Position numbers and translations under genes: made by a program
Shown here: in pieces, positions 1 to 10,433 of the stretch
Layout of the letters: every line of letters begins with the position of its first letter
Position numbering within the stretch: the stretch's first letter is position 1
Notes under the pieces: generated by a model
What the model was told of the DNA's origin: nothing
Database searches by the model: none
The model's input: the letters and a program-made list of their open reading frames with translations, nothing else
Source: Wolfiporia cocos
Lineage: Eukaryota; Basidiomycota; Agaricomycetes; Polyporales; Phaeolaceae
NCBI GenBank assembly: GCA_029448655.1
Contig: JACCLO010000007.1
Span: 1,860,001 to 1,924,000, forward strand
Length of the DNA: 64,000 bases
Direction: 5' to 3'

Positions 1-891
1 CCCTGGACCGATCGATTTGAACTCGTACAGGAACTCACCGACATAGTCGACCAGTACCAGGACGTTACAGAAAGAATCGTCCAGCTCGAGCGCACAGCCC
101 TCCTTCAGCGACAGAGGCTTGGACGGTGCATCGGTCAGTGGATCGACCACCTCGGGGCATCGACATCATCGCGAATCCGGTGAGCGTTCGCAGAGGTCGA
201 GGTGGGCCCGCCCTGCTTACCACGAACGCGAAGCCCTGTCCCAGCCATGCCCCCCTGGTTACTCGACGACGGCGAGCTGGATCGAATCGCAGAACCATTC
301 GATTTTATGGAATACAGTCATGTGGTACCTCGCGACGCTGCCGTACCGACCGCCCCCGCAGGACCTCGACCTCGAGAATCAGCACGCCCTCCTCCGCATC
401 CACGAGACGATGAACGACGCCCAGTTCGAGAGAGGTCGGGCGATGGTAGGGCTCCCCCCTCGCCGACCTCTGCAGCTGCTAGCGACGGAGTTAGCAACAG
501 ATCTCCATCAGTTGAGATCATTACCTGGGAGGAGTGGGAGCGAAGGAGGGACGGATGGGACGAATCCCTTTACCAGCTGCCTACCTGGCTCCGACAGCGC
601 CTCTGGGCCCACCACCACCACCAGCGGTACGAATCAGGAGAGTATCTTCGCGCCATCCCCTCAGCCCGCTCACCACCTCGACCATCCGCCGAAGAGCCCT
701 GTCGCCGATGTGGTAGCCCCTGGCATTGGGTCCTCGACTGTCCCGATTACAGATGCCCCACCTGCAGAGTCACGCAGCCAGGACATCGCGTCGGCGAATG
801 TGCCTTATATCAGGTATGGATCCCCCCTCCGACGCCTCCGCTCCCCGATACAGATGCGGGATACAACGACCCTGACCCAGAGGCCCTCTGA
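1..891 (+). pseudogene. gag-like coiled-coil / zinc-knuckle ORF of an LTR retrotransposon (5' end outside window)
   Basis: Frame 1 is open from the window edge to 891 except for one TGA at 181–183. The first 60 residues are a Gln/Leu/Glu-rich amphipathic stretch typical of gag coiled coils. The C-terminal part (best ATG at 202) holds a canonical CCHC knuckle, CRRCGSPWHWVLDC (C-X2-C-X4-H-X4-C), at about 695–736, followed by a variant C-X2-C-X6-H-X4-C knuckle. The stop is followed within 60 bp by a polypurine tract and an LTR, so this ORF is the last one in its element. That is unusual, because gag normally lies at the 5' end: the element may be gag-only and non-autonomous, or internally deleted. 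The TGA could come from CGA by CpG deamination. The ORF in frame 2 (119–901) is an overlapping shadow without motifs. Gag-like nature is fairly sure; the intact protein is not recoverable here. Confidence 0.6.
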
Positions 892-931
892 GTGGCCGTG
901 AAGCTTGGATTTCATCGAGGGCAATGAAGGC

Positions 932-946
932 TTGAGGGGGGGGTGA
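932..946 (+). other. polypurine tract
   Basis: A run of about ten purines, mostly G, ends in TGA directly before the LTR start TGTTAC. It matches the purine-rich plus-strand primer found before the 3' LTR of the other elements in this window (41340, 46236 minus, 51634, 56778). It fixes the orientation of the LTR as plus. Confidence 0.75.
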
Positions 947-1498
947 TGTTACAGTTCTACCAGGTACACTCGAATATTCCGTTCAATGCCTCACTGTGTA
1001 TAAGGACTTAGCGTTCAACCGCTGTACCCAGCGCTCTATTTCTAGGGGGCCTCCGCTCAACCGTAGGCCCTGTTTCATGTATAACAACCCTATGCCCACT
1101 CTCTGTGTCCGCATCGCATTCTAGCTGATATTCTGTGTCCAACCACAGTAGTTCTGTGTTTCATCCCTTGTTGCGCTCAACCGCAACACTTCTCCTTTAT
1201 TACTTATATCGTTAGCTCGACGGACTTAATAGTAGTAGTACCAAAGACACTATGACCCCGATTAACGGATCGCAGTATATAACCTGATGTAAATATCGGT
1301 CGAGTTCCTCAGCTCGACCTTGTTGAATTACAAGGATCTATACTCGTTCTCAAAGGCTTAAGCAATTAAGCCCCCAGCTTGTATATCGACGCTCTGACTC
1401 TAAGGAGTCCGACGAGTAGTGCGCTACTCGATACGCTGAGTAACTCGACTTGGTTATTTTGCGTTGAACGGATATTCGATCCGTAACAGACACCACAG
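947..1498 (+). repeat. 3' LTR, family L1 (TGTTAC...GTAACA)
   Basis: A 552-bp LTR with perfect 6-bp terminal inverted repeats TGTTAC/GTAACA. It follows the polypurine tract directly and has a TATA box near 1276. Downstream sequence (CAGCTCGACCTTGTTG, ACTCGTTCTCAAA) resembles the R-U5 part of family L2 at 6500, so L1 and L2 are related. Its right edge interrupts an open minus-strand exon at 1499. A partial copy in the opposite orientation lies at 26911–27190. Confidence 0.8.
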
Positions 1499-2962
1499 CA
1501 TAGTTTCTATACACGTCAGTACACATATTGTGCACATGGTGCTGGAGACCATGTGCATGCAGACATTGATCAGTCTCAACTCCAAAACCTAACATGAAGT
1601 CTGAGAAATCATCTACAAGTGGTGGCACAGGTTTGCGCAAAGACAGCATAGAGTGCAGTGAACACCCTGAGGAGCGAAGCGAGCGGCTGAAAGACCGAGG
1701 CACAGGGCGTATTGATGGTGGTGGTGGCAAGTTGATGGATGTATTGTTAATCAAGGCAGAGCGGCTATTGGCCAGAGTCATGGAAGCGGTGTTGATGGTT
1801 GTACTAGGTGTACTAGCTCTAAACTGAGTGGCCAGTGCCCGGTAAGTGTAGGGTGACGTAAATGCGTTGTTAGTCTCATGGGTAGCCCTAGCAGCACATG
1901 GCACGATGACCACATTATCCTTGCATGCTGTGATTGCATGTTAGCAAAGAAGCACAACAAGTGATGGGAAAGGAAACTTACCCGACACATTCACCACAGC
2001 AAGCTTCATGCAGAGATCAGCGATCTCCGTGTGGCACTTTGTAAGCTCCACCCGCTGTCTCTCAATCTCATGCTCCCTGTCAGTAATAGTGCGTGCAAGA
2101 GAAGCCTCGTGTGTATCTAGTCGTGCTATGTGTTCACGTAATGCGGCGATCTCGCTTGTATACTTGTGATCAGGGGAAGACTGAGTGTGGGATGCCAGTG
2201 TCGCTGCAAAGGAGATGTGACGGCTAGCAAGGAGACGGTCAAGCTTGCCTTTTGGACGGCCATAGAACTCGTAGTGAGAGCCAAATGGTGTCCGTGGAAT
2301 CAGTGGCTGAAAGCCTGTCGGAGTGCGTAATCTGCTGAAGAATGGCATTTGGGATGGGGATTGGCCTTCATTGGCTGCTGCGCGCTCAAAACGAGCAATA
2401 GTATCGAGCGCAAAATGCTCGATAAAAAATTGGGTAAGAAAGGCGAGTGCAGGCTTGGTGTTGGGTAGCTCGTCAAGCAGGCCTGGACAGGCATATACAT
2501 GAGCCTTCACCGCCTCTGGCGTGCGATGAGCATTAGGAGGCTGTGAGCCATCAACATGGAGAACGATCGTTGTTCCCCCTGAGACTCGGTCCCAGACAGT
2601 TGTCTGCATTGCCATGTGTAAGTAGTATATGCATACAATGGCAAGACACTCACCGAATCATATACAAGGTTGGCAATCCGGTCACAAAAGCTTGAGCGCT
2701 GGTGACATCCGGTTATCTGAGTGGTGGTACCTAGATGAACAGTCCTCCACATAGAATGGAGATGATCGTGCGCGAGCGCATGGTCGTTGTCCCTATGAGC
2801 ACCTGTAGCAAAAAACACAATATCTGCATTATCAAAGTTCGCGCGGAAGCGCTGGTAGACAGTGCCAGTGCCAAGGTTAGATCGAAGTTCATCGATGCCG
2901 CCAGGATTCAGCTTGCAGCATTCAATAGCTTCAATGATCTGGGCAGAATTATCGTCAGACAT
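1499..2962 (-). CDS. unrecognised multi-exon protein with central coiled coil, cut by an LTR
   Basis: Three exons join cleanly: 2962–2654, 2603–1982 and 1927–1499. The introns are 50 and 54 nt (GTGAGT...CAG; GTAAGT...CACAG with a CTAAC branch-like site). Phases agree (0, then 1) and the joined frame is open for 453 codons without a stop, a strong sign of a real gene. The start is the ATG at 2962. Exon 2 ends in a charged heptad-like coiled coil (about residues 254–305), and exon 3 is Ser/Thr/Pro-rich. I do not recognise the family. The frame runs into the L1 LTR at 1498, so the 3' end is displaced or lost outside the window. It lies on the same strand as, and downstream of, the KDZ-A transposase fragment, so it could be TE cargo or a host gene. 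Confidence 0.55.
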
Positions 2963-3229
2963 GTGGAGGAAAGGGGAGATGTACGATCTAGGTGGGAGGA
3001 TAACAAGAAGTAACGGCGCATCCAGGGATGATAAGTGCCAGGCATGCGCGCTTTGTGTTAGTTCTTCGAAACTCGCAATCAGTACACATGATGTACAGGC
3101 TTATTTCCGACGACCAACAATATTCATTGGAGACCTCCAGATAAGCAAGTATTTGGAATGCACGGAGAGAATATATGCAGGCCAGAGTGATTGCCACATC
3201 AAATGCCAGTCATGTGTGCGAATTCTGCC

Positions 3230-3895
3230 GGGTTGGAGCAAAAGCAGAGGCAACAAATATCAGGTGTCTTTGTACGCTCCAATAGCACATGGATGATCAC
3301 CATGTCTGGGCTGATGTTCACGGCAACCACAAGGCCTCATCAGGATTCTTCTGTCTCGCGTAGCCTACAATGAGCAAATTGTACATGGTAACGTTGGGCC
3401 GAATTCCCGCCCTAGCAGCCTTTCGCATGACTTCTTCTGCGACATCCACTTTGATATGACCCTTCAAGCATGACCTGAAAGGGCTGTGTAGCCATCTGAG
3501 TGTCGCATTTGCTCACCGCATTGTGCCTGATCCTAAGCACGAATGTCACCCTATCACTCTTGATGTGATGCTTATAGAGATCATCCAGCAGGCACCGGAC
3601 CAGGGCAGCCTTAGACGGTGCTTCAATGCCGTTGGAGGCATGACTGCATTGAGGAACCCGGGTCCAGGATCCCAGTCATTGCGGGGATTGTGAGTCCTTG
3701 GGTGTAAGCAACAAGAGCAGGGCCGCCTTTGAGCTCATACATTCCACGGGTGATGATCTCTTGGCGCATCACTGTCCACAGGATGATATGCAAATATCGG
3801 AGTGATGGCCTAAGAGATGGGGACTGTAACCGCCTCGTAAGCCTTACAAAGCCGGAGGGGGTAACATGCTCCCCTCGTTCGAGATGCGACAATTA
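3230..3895 (-). pseudogene. PPR-like gene remnant
   Basis: Minus-strand segments resemble pentatricopeptide repeats. Near 3330–3470 a helix-pair motif ends in ...RPNVTMYNLLIVGYARQK, the typical pattern of a PPR second helix. Near 3540–3620 a stretch LLDDLYKHHIKSDRVTF looks like another repeat. The frames do not join without shifts and contain stops, so this looks like a decayed host gene. PPR proteins bind organellar RNA. Family assignment is by motif resemblance only; a profile search would settle it. Confidence 0.4.
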
Positions 3896-3944
3896 TCTCT
3901 AGAGTGTGTTCGTCCAGGTTTACTCAGCGAAGGTGCATGAGCCG

Positions 3945-4660
3945 GAGGGACTTCAGTCAATTATCTTAATCTGCCAACTGCCCTTCACTTAAGAAATTGC
4001 AGTTGCGAGCTAGGTTTGCATGCAGATTAATCTGCTAGCTGCGGCAGATTAATCTACTGTGACAATAAAATGGTACATCCAGGATTCGAACCAAGGACCT
4101 TAGCATGGATGAGAATAAGAGCATCGCAGCATACATTAGCCAACTGAGCTACAGTGCAACTAGTATATTTGCACTTTTAAGAAATATATAGAGTATTTTG
4201 TAAACTTCATTTTTGCAGTTTAACATCTTCTATAACACAAATACAAATGAATCTGCCTCTAAAGACGTGTGATTCCAGTGTATTCAATTTTCACATTGTG
4301 AATTGCTCCAGGTCAGGCATGGTAAAACAAGCTACCACTATCATTGATTTTTTCATGCTTGTTGTAGCAGTTAGTTGCCTTGATGATTTGCGGAAATTGT
4401 GTGTAAAATTTGCGTTATATATATTTTGATTGGTCAATGGTAACTGTTGTCACTATGGCTCAGTTGGCTAATTATGCTGCAATGCTCTTATTCTCATCCA
4501 TGCTAAGATCCTTGGTTCAAATCCTGGATGTACCATTTTATTGTCACAGTAGATCAATCTGCCGCAGCTAGCAGATTAATCTGCGTGCAAACCTAGCTCG
4601 CAACTGCGATTTCTTAAGTGAAGGGCAGTTGGCAGATTAAGATAGTTGACTGAAACTCTA
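3945..4660. mobile_element. hAT-1 copy A: foldback hAT-like element with two divergent tRNA-like modules
   Basis: A 716-bp element running from GAGGGACTTCAGTC to GACTGAAACTCTA, with terminal inverted arms of about 200 bp. Each arm contains a tRNA-like module: minus strand at about 4075–4165 and plus strand at about 4452–4545. Each has an A-box-like TGGCTCAGTTGGC or TAGCTCAGTTGGC and a B-box-like GGTTCGAATCC. The core between the arms is AT-rich and non-coding. Other copies are at 10434–11623 and 20481–21195, with a fragment at 43892. Flanking 8-mers (ATGAGCCG / CATGCTGG) do not match convincingly here, but other copies show 8-bp duplications. It sits in the intron region after the last recognisable KDZ-A exon. 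Confidence 0.75.
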
Positions 4661-4737
4661 CATGCTGGTTGCGGCCAACATATCTACTTGCTTTTTGAGG
4701 CATTAGCACTGAATCTGATACCATGACCACTACATAC

Positions 4738-7254
4738 CGATTGCCTGACTTCATTCTTGAAGTGATCTACTTCTTCAGGCAGGATCCAGATACCTGTGCG
4801 TGCACTGCAGCCATCGTCTCTGAGATGCCCAGAACGGAATTGGTCATCAACCAATTTTAGCGACTGGTTGCCATCCATCGTAGCCAATAGCGAGTACTTA
4901 AGCAGGGGTTCATCATCAAGATAGTAGAGGCACGGGACACATGCATTGAGCATGCGCCAGTTTGGTGTGTTCCTGTCTAGTGCAGTGGCGACGAGTCTGT
5001 CAACTCCATGTAAAATGTCCATGTATACATCATAGGCAATGCTAAATTGCTCAACGAGCGGGAGATTGAACGGTACCTGATTTTGTCAGTTTTACAAGAA
5101 CAAGACCACACACAACTCACTGCATGAAGACGGCACAAGGCCTTGACCTGAGCATAGATACTCAACCGTGGGCAATTGTGATGTAATTGCCGGTATGCTT
5201 CAGGGACTTGAAATGAGATTGCAACCGTCGGCAACTGTGGTGCTGTCCCTAAGAACCTGCCATGCACTAGCACCTCATTGGTATGTGCACATGCTGACAG
5301 CGGAGTGAATCTAATTTCTGTGTCTTCACATGGCTATCACTCATTATGATGCAAGTAAACATGTTATCACTCACTGAAGAAGTTCACGACCAGCATTTGC
5401 CATGGCTCGACTGTAGCATCCTTCAGACCTGCCTCTGCAGGCCCTGCTTGCCATGTGAGATAGGCATCTACAAGGATGGGTAGCTGAGCTTCCCACTCCT
5501 TATTCATCTTCGATATACAGTCTCTCCGGGTTCGATTGTCCTTGCGCTTACTGGCCCAGACTGTTACAGTATTCTGAATTTTCGAACGCTGGCAGAACTC
5601 ACCACCGGGCGAATACGATACAGGGACTTGTTGCGCAACCAACCCCCTGGCTACTCGTGACTCTACTGGGTGCATCCCCAGTTCTACTAGCATATAGGGC
5701 ATGTTTCACCTTTGGCAGATCCAACTCTGTCACCATTTTACCTTCATCACTAACTAGCTGATAGATGGCGTTCAACCGCCATCATCATTTCTATCTATCA
5801 TTTCGGATATATCACTACATACCTATCAAACGTTTGATACTATAGCGTAGATAGTATCGGTTGTCACAGACTTACGTCTGTGCTACCCCTGGGCTCAGGG
5901 GGAACCATACTCGACGTCAGTCGAGCCTACAAGACACCGCACCAGCGCTGAACGTAGAGGCGCATGGGATGACTGCACATTCCCTGACGTGCGTCGAGAT
6001 AGCGGCGGCGGCTCACAGACAAGGACGCAGAGATGTGGGCCCCGGGCCAGCAGGCATCACAGCAATAGTAAGAAAGAGGTTGTTACACCTGTTGACGAGA
6101 ATCTAAAGGATGGGGAACAAGCCCCATCCGCTGCTACCTATATACATGTGGAGACAGTAGAACTAGTCGCCCTAAAGTACAGGTCTGTGCGCATGTAACT
6201 AAGAGTGACTGTGATGTTATACTACATGTAACGAGGAGGTGACCTATCACGTGGCGTACCTGGCACACGCGCTGCCTGACGAGCGCTCGCCTACTAAGTC
6301 AGATGATCTGTAGAGGTATCTAGGGCGCGACTGAAGGGTAACTAAGAGGAGAGGAGCGCGCGCGCGTGCAGCGGCGCCCATACCATACTAGCGAGGGATG
6401 AGGGTACCCCCCAAGGGGTGAACCGTGTCATCGGTGACATCTGGGACAGACTCGACCCCGAAAACCTGACGTAGTATATAAACTCATGTATTTACTGTCG
6501 AGGCTCTTCAGCTCGACCTTGTTGTACAAACAAGAAGTCTTATACTCGTTCTCAAATGTAGGAAACTACGCTCAAGTATTTCTCACTCGAGCAAACAACT
6601 AAGTCCTCGAAGTGCACATTGACTTCTCGGACTCAAGAATTACATCTAGGACTTGAAGGCATCTAACGAATATTTGCCTCGCATACGGCAACGTGCCCAC
6701 GTGTGGAAGAACGATCTATATCCGCGACTCGAATATACGAACGGGTATTCGACCCGTAACACAGACATCAGTATTGAATATTCATAAAGTATACTGCTCA
6801 CCGATTGTTATTGAACAAGTCCTCACACAACTGGTCCTCGCCTCCCGCATTGCTTAGCAGCAGCCCTTCGTCTCCAAGCGGCAGGGAATATAGTGCTTGA
6901 TCTTCCCATTCTTGAAGTGTCGGGTCAGTGTCAATGTCAATGTGGGCAAGCTGTTCCCTTTCTTCTGGCATCATACCTAGGAAAGTTTAGGTCAGTATTC
7001 TCTACTCCATCAATCGTATACTTACCAGCTAACAGGGCACGTTGCTCACGCAGTGCCTTCGCTTGCCGGCGAGGACCGTCACTTAGACGATGGCGCTCTT
7101 GTAGTATAGGTCGTCCAAAGCCAGTGCTGGTACATACCGTGACATTCTTCGAGAGGAAGCTCCTTGTTTTCTTTGTCTGTCCGTAAATCCTGTGCACGGT
7201 CCGGTCGTATTGCTGATCCTGTTGCTGACCACAGGTCCTGTGACTATAGCCCAT
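4738..7254 (-). CDS. KDZ-A: N-terminal half of a KDZ (Kyakuja-Dileera-Zisupton) transposase
   Basis: Five exons join without a stop: 7254–7026, 6976–6802, 5550–5375, 5323–5121 and 5076–4738, 374 codons with all phases agreeing. Exon 2 holds DPTLQEWEDQ, exon 3 WEAQLPILVDAYLTWQ, and exon 5 VEQFSIAYDVYMDILHGVDR and PNWRMLNACVPCLYYLDDEP. This order is characteristic of one KDZ subtype of Agaricomycetes. KDZ proteins are DDE-type DNA transposases. The Cys-cluster region ends in a donor site (GTATGT) at 4737. Beyond it lies a hAT-1 element, and no catalytic half is visible, so the gene is truncated. Intron 2 (5551–6801) has swollen to 1.25 kb because it holds the L2 LTR, itself carrying another LTR; removing them leaves a 46-nt intron with proper splice sites. 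Confidence 0.8.
5562..6761 (+). repeat. solo LTR, family L2, TSD CAGAC
   Basis: TGTTACAG...CCCGTAACA, flanked by perfect 5-bp duplications CAGAC at 5557–5561 and 6762–6766. Net length is 626 bp after removing the nested LTR at 5862–6430. TATA box near 6474. It is inserted in an intron of KDZ-A, with splice sites preserved. Other L2 copies: 11819–13213 (minus), 24853–25561 (minus, diverged) and 44910–45144 (minus, truncated). Confidence 0.9.
5862..6430 (-). repeat. solo LTR, family L3, nested in L2, TSD TCGGT
   Basis: 569 bp from TGTCACAG to CCGTGTCA with perfect duplications TCGGT at 5857–5861 and 6431–6435. Sequence similarity to TRIM-A and TRIM-B LTRs (GCTACCCCTGGGCTCAGGG) places it in the same family. 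The TATA box and its relatives read on the minus strand. Confidence 0.9.
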
Positions 7255-7789
7255 GTTGGCATAGACTCAGAGAGTCAATGAGCACTGGAAAGAGCATAGG
7301 ATGAGCAATGAGCAATGCTGTCACACCCTGAATAGCGTACGTCGAGGGCGAGCGACACACCTAACAGCGAGGACGAGGAGATAGATAGTGGTGGTGGTAC
7401 ACGTGTGCACCTCGAGGCGTGTGTGAACCATGCACACACACACTCTAGGACATGCCACATATGATCTTGGCTGAACACACACATTGTGACACGTGCACTA
7501 TGATGATCAGCCAAACCGAATGATGCCAGCACAGGGTGCGCGCACTGCCGCTCCCCGCACGTCAATGCATGCGGTGCGCCTGGCACACATGCAGCAGGTG
7601 CGGCCCACTTTGCTCGTGTCAGAGGGCATGCTCTGTGCAAGGTCACAAGGCATACCTCTCAACAGCACATGTGAGAGTAATATGAGCTGAGCACGTACCT
7701 TGTTGAAAATATACAACTCAAGTGCGCTGCACATACAAGCATCGGGCACGACAGACTGAAAACTGCTCCATGGGAAGTGTTGGCATGCG
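7255..7789. other. no gene seen upstream of KDZ-A
   Basis: The presumed promoter side of KDZ-A. It holds CA/TG-rich low-complexity sequence (ACACACACAC near 7432) and several overlapping ORFs on both strands with no motif. I see no supported gene. Confidence 0.4.
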
Positions 7790-7995
7790 AGCAATGGGTG
7801 AGCAGCGGCGTGTGGACCGCAGGCAGGCAGCGTGTGGACGGCAGGTGAGCGGCGGTGCGTGGACAGGAGGTGGGGACAGCGCGCAGATGGCAGGCGGGTG
7901 GCGGCGCATGAAGAGGAGGCGGGTGGCGGCGTGCAGATGACAGGTGGGCAGCGGCACATGGACAGGAGGCGGGCAGCGGCGTGCAGACAGTAAGT
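7790..7995. repeat. degenerate G-rich minisatellite
   Basis: Imperfect tandem units of roughly 30–36 bp built from GTGGACAGGAGG, GGGCAGCGGCGTGCAGA and similar blocks. The same repeat recurs at 9075–9350 in the same orientation. The long His/Cys/Pro-rich minus-strand ORFs across it (7507–8006) are products of the repeat in several frames, not genes. Confidence 0.7.
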
Positions 7996-8009
7996 GTCAC
8001 AAGCACGTC

Positions 8010-8960
8010 ATGACCATGTGCCGTAATCTATAAGTAATGGGAGCTCGCGTGGGAGGCGTTGCGTGTTGCTCGCGTTTTGCGCACCTGGCATCCACGTTCG
8101 CCGTGTCGTTTCCATGCGCGTCATTGATCCTCCCCCCATTAGATAGGGTGCCTGCCATCCGCAGAGTTGGCCGGTGGATTCCCACGCCCGGCACCTGAAA
8201 GGCGCGCGCGCTGCTAGCTCGCATTTTGCGTGCTGTTCCTGCCCCGCACCACGGGGATTTGTGCCCCATGCCACAGGGATCCGTGCCCCACACCATGGGG
8301 ATTCATGGCCCATTCCATGGGGGTTTGTGGCCCATGCCACAGGGATTTGTGTCCTGTGGCATGGGGATTTTGTAATGTAAATACCCCACACCACGGGGAT
8401 TTGTACCCCGTGCCACAGGGATTTGCACCCCAATGCCACAGGAATTTGTGCCCTGTGCCATGGGGATGTGTGTCCTGTGCCACAGGGGTTTGTGCCCCAT
8501 GCCACGGGGATTTGTGTGTCCTGTGGCATGGGGATTTGTGCCATGGAGATTTGTGCCCCGTGCCATGGGGATTTGTGTCCTGTGGCACGAGAATTTTTGC
8601 CCTGTGCCATGGGGATTTATGCCTCATGCCATGGGGATTCTTGTAACATAAATTGCCTGTGCTGTAGATGCCTGCCAAAAGATTGCAAAAAAATGAAGAA
8701 CATTTTGACACCACATGACACAGTATTACAAGGGAAGCGACGATGAGACCGAGGATCAGCGAGGTGTCAGAAGTGGCTGAGCAGGCAGAGACAAGAGACA
8801 AAAGAGGGAAGTTGGGGACGCCATGGGTCATGCACAGGAAATTCATGGGGGATCCACAGGTAGCTTTTGATAAAACCCGATTATCTCAAAAAGGCACACA
8901 TGGATTGTTATAATATATTGAAGTGGAAAAAGCAGTGTGACCGTGGCGAAGCCATGGGTA
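8010..8960. mobile_element. repeat X, copy 1, with expanded internal array
   Basis: It shares several blocks with 44160–44690: GAGTTGGCC..GTGGATTCCC, GAAGTGGCTGAGC, and the end TGGCGAAGCCATGGGTAATT. The right end has a short hairpin (TGGC-GAA-GCCA extended to 7 bp) about 8 nt before CTAGT, which is reminiscent of a Helitron 3' terminus; copy 2 has CTCGT at this point. No protein is encoded, and the 5' border is unclear. Calling it a non-autonomous Helitron is only a possibility. Confidence 0.4.
8246..8648. repeat. minisatellite of about 18 units of about 22 bp
   Basis: Units vary around CCATGCCACGGGGATTTGTG with alternating CATGG/CACGG/CACAGG. Units 6 and 18 both continue into TTGTAAYATAAAT-like sequence, so the array seems to have grown in two stages. 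The related repeat X at 44350 has a single unit. The parallel ORFs across it (M/G/H/P/W-rich in all six frames) are repeat artefacts. Confidence 0.85.
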
Positions 8961-9706
8961 ATTAACCTAGTAGCTTAAGTACTGAGACCCACAGATGCCA
9001 ACAGAGTTGGCATTCTGCCCTTTTGGCGCAATGGTTATTGCATTACGGCTGAGCATCGTTATTGGGTTCTCATGACAGCGCGTGATAGTAAGCGGGAAAT
9101 GGCGTGCAGATGGCAGGAGGGCGGCAGCATGTGGACAGGAGGTGGGCAGTGGCGTGCAGACAGCAGGAGGGCGGCGGCACGTGGACAGGAGGTGGGTAGT
9201 GACACATGGATAGCAGGTGGGTGGCGGCATGTAGATGGTAAGCGGGAGGTGGTGGGTGGACAGAAGGCAGGTGGCAGCATGCAGACGGCAGGCTGAAGGT
9301 GGCGCGTAGACAGGAGGTGTGTGGCGGCATGTGAATAGTTAGCAGGAGGAAGTGTGCGGGTGGAAGCACACAACGTGGCTGGAATGCATGCAGCAGACGC
9401 ATGTCAGAGCTGTCGGGCTGTCAGGGCACTGGGAGACGGCCCAAGGCATCGGCAGTTAGCTTGCACCAGCGAGCAGACAGGCTCTGGACAACGCAGGTGA
9501 TGGTGAGAATAATGTCCAAGAAGAGAAGGCTGCCAAGTGGCACAGAGCGACTGAAATCCACCAAGTCCCGCTGCAGATATTGAGCCCAATCTCCACGGGT
9601 AAGGGAGATATGAGATAAGGCAGTTAATTGGAAATGTTACGTGTGCCCGATATACACCACTAATTAGCTGGCAATCATGGGAGGATCAGGTGTATCACCA
9701 GAGGAG
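8961..9706. repeat. repeat debris, including a second block of the G-rich minisatellite
   Basis: 8985–9060 shares a stretch with the inverse of 27340–27440 (CCACAGATGC..CTTTTGGYGCAATGGTTATTGCATTA). 9075–9350 is the GTGGACAGGAGG minisatellite also seen at 7790–7995. 9400–9706 holds nothing I can assign. Confidence 0.5.
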
Positions 9707-10120
9707 TGACACAGCACAGCAGAAACAGGGGTGTACAACGCCCAGCACTGCAGATCAGAGGTAGAGAAAGGGGCCTAAGCCCAGTTGCCGAGAATCTCAA
9801 AGATGGGTTGTAAGACCCATCTGCTGTAGATTATATACATGAGTGTGTAGACTACCAGGTATGCCCTAAAGTACTGGCCTGTGCGCAGACCGGTGCTAGG
9901 CTGTGTTGGGGATAACTAAGGTAACACTAGGTGTATATACTGTGACCGTTATGTGAGTATAAGAGACATGCACTACCCTGGAGCACCTATCTAATGGGTC
10001 AGGTGTCTAGTAACAGTATCAAGGGAAAGGACGTGGAGTGTGTCGAGGAGTGCAGGCAGGACGCGCACTGCAAAACCAAGTGGGAGACATACATAAGCCC
10101 CTATGGGCAGTTCTGTGACA
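9707..10120 (-). repeat. LTR, L3-like
   Basis: TGACACAG...CTGTGACA, 414 bp, with a minus-strand TATA region at about 9830 and the L3-type block around GAGAATCTCAAAGATGGG. Flanking 5-mers (AGGAG, CTAAT) do not match, so the insertion is old or rearranged. Confidence 0.6.
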
Positions 10121-10433
10121 CTAATGTTAAATCTGTATAGATGTGCATTCAGAATGCAACTGCTGCTGCTAGTGCTCTGATTGACTGGTATCACAAAGGC
10201 AATCAATGGCTCTAAGAGGATTGACTTTACCTTTAAGATGGTAGCATTTATCCTATGTGAAATACATTACATGTGTGACACAGAACACTCATCTGCTGTC
10301 ATCCACAAGAGGCCCCCTAAGGACCAAGCCTAACATTCAGGCACAAGGTAGTACCAGACTAGTAAGACGAGGTGATAACCATAGAGGATTGACAAAGTCG
10401 AGGTGTGCACACAAGTGGATAGGGATAGACGAG

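Noticed and set aside
180..244. Possible 65-nt intron (GTGAGC...CCCAG) that would remove the TGA at 181 in the gag-like ORF
   Set aside because: Splicing it would leave the frame that contains the zinc knuckles.
119..901. 260-codon ORF in frame 2
   Set aside because: Overlaps the zinc-knuckle ORF in another frame and has no motif; it is a shadow.
4075..4165. Genuine cellular tRNA gene
   Set aside because: A and B boxes are good, but the module occurs in all arms of a transposon family and I could not draw a convincing full cloverleaf.
4247..4429. 60-codon ORF in the hAT-1 core, same start and stop in copies A and C
   Set aside because: Copy B has a frameshift in it, it is only 60 codons and has no motif; shared ancestry explains the conservation.
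7507..8006. His/Cys/Pro-rich minus-strand ORFs of up to 150 codons
   Set aside because: They run through a G-rich minisatellite and are open in several frames; composition artefact.
8008..8846. Gly/His/Trp/Pro-rich ORFs of 138–210 codons on both strands
   Set aside because: Products of the 22-bp tandem array in all frames.
7790..9350. CRISPR-like array
   Set aside because: Units are contiguous and degenerate without spacers; it is a minisatellite in a eukaryotic context.
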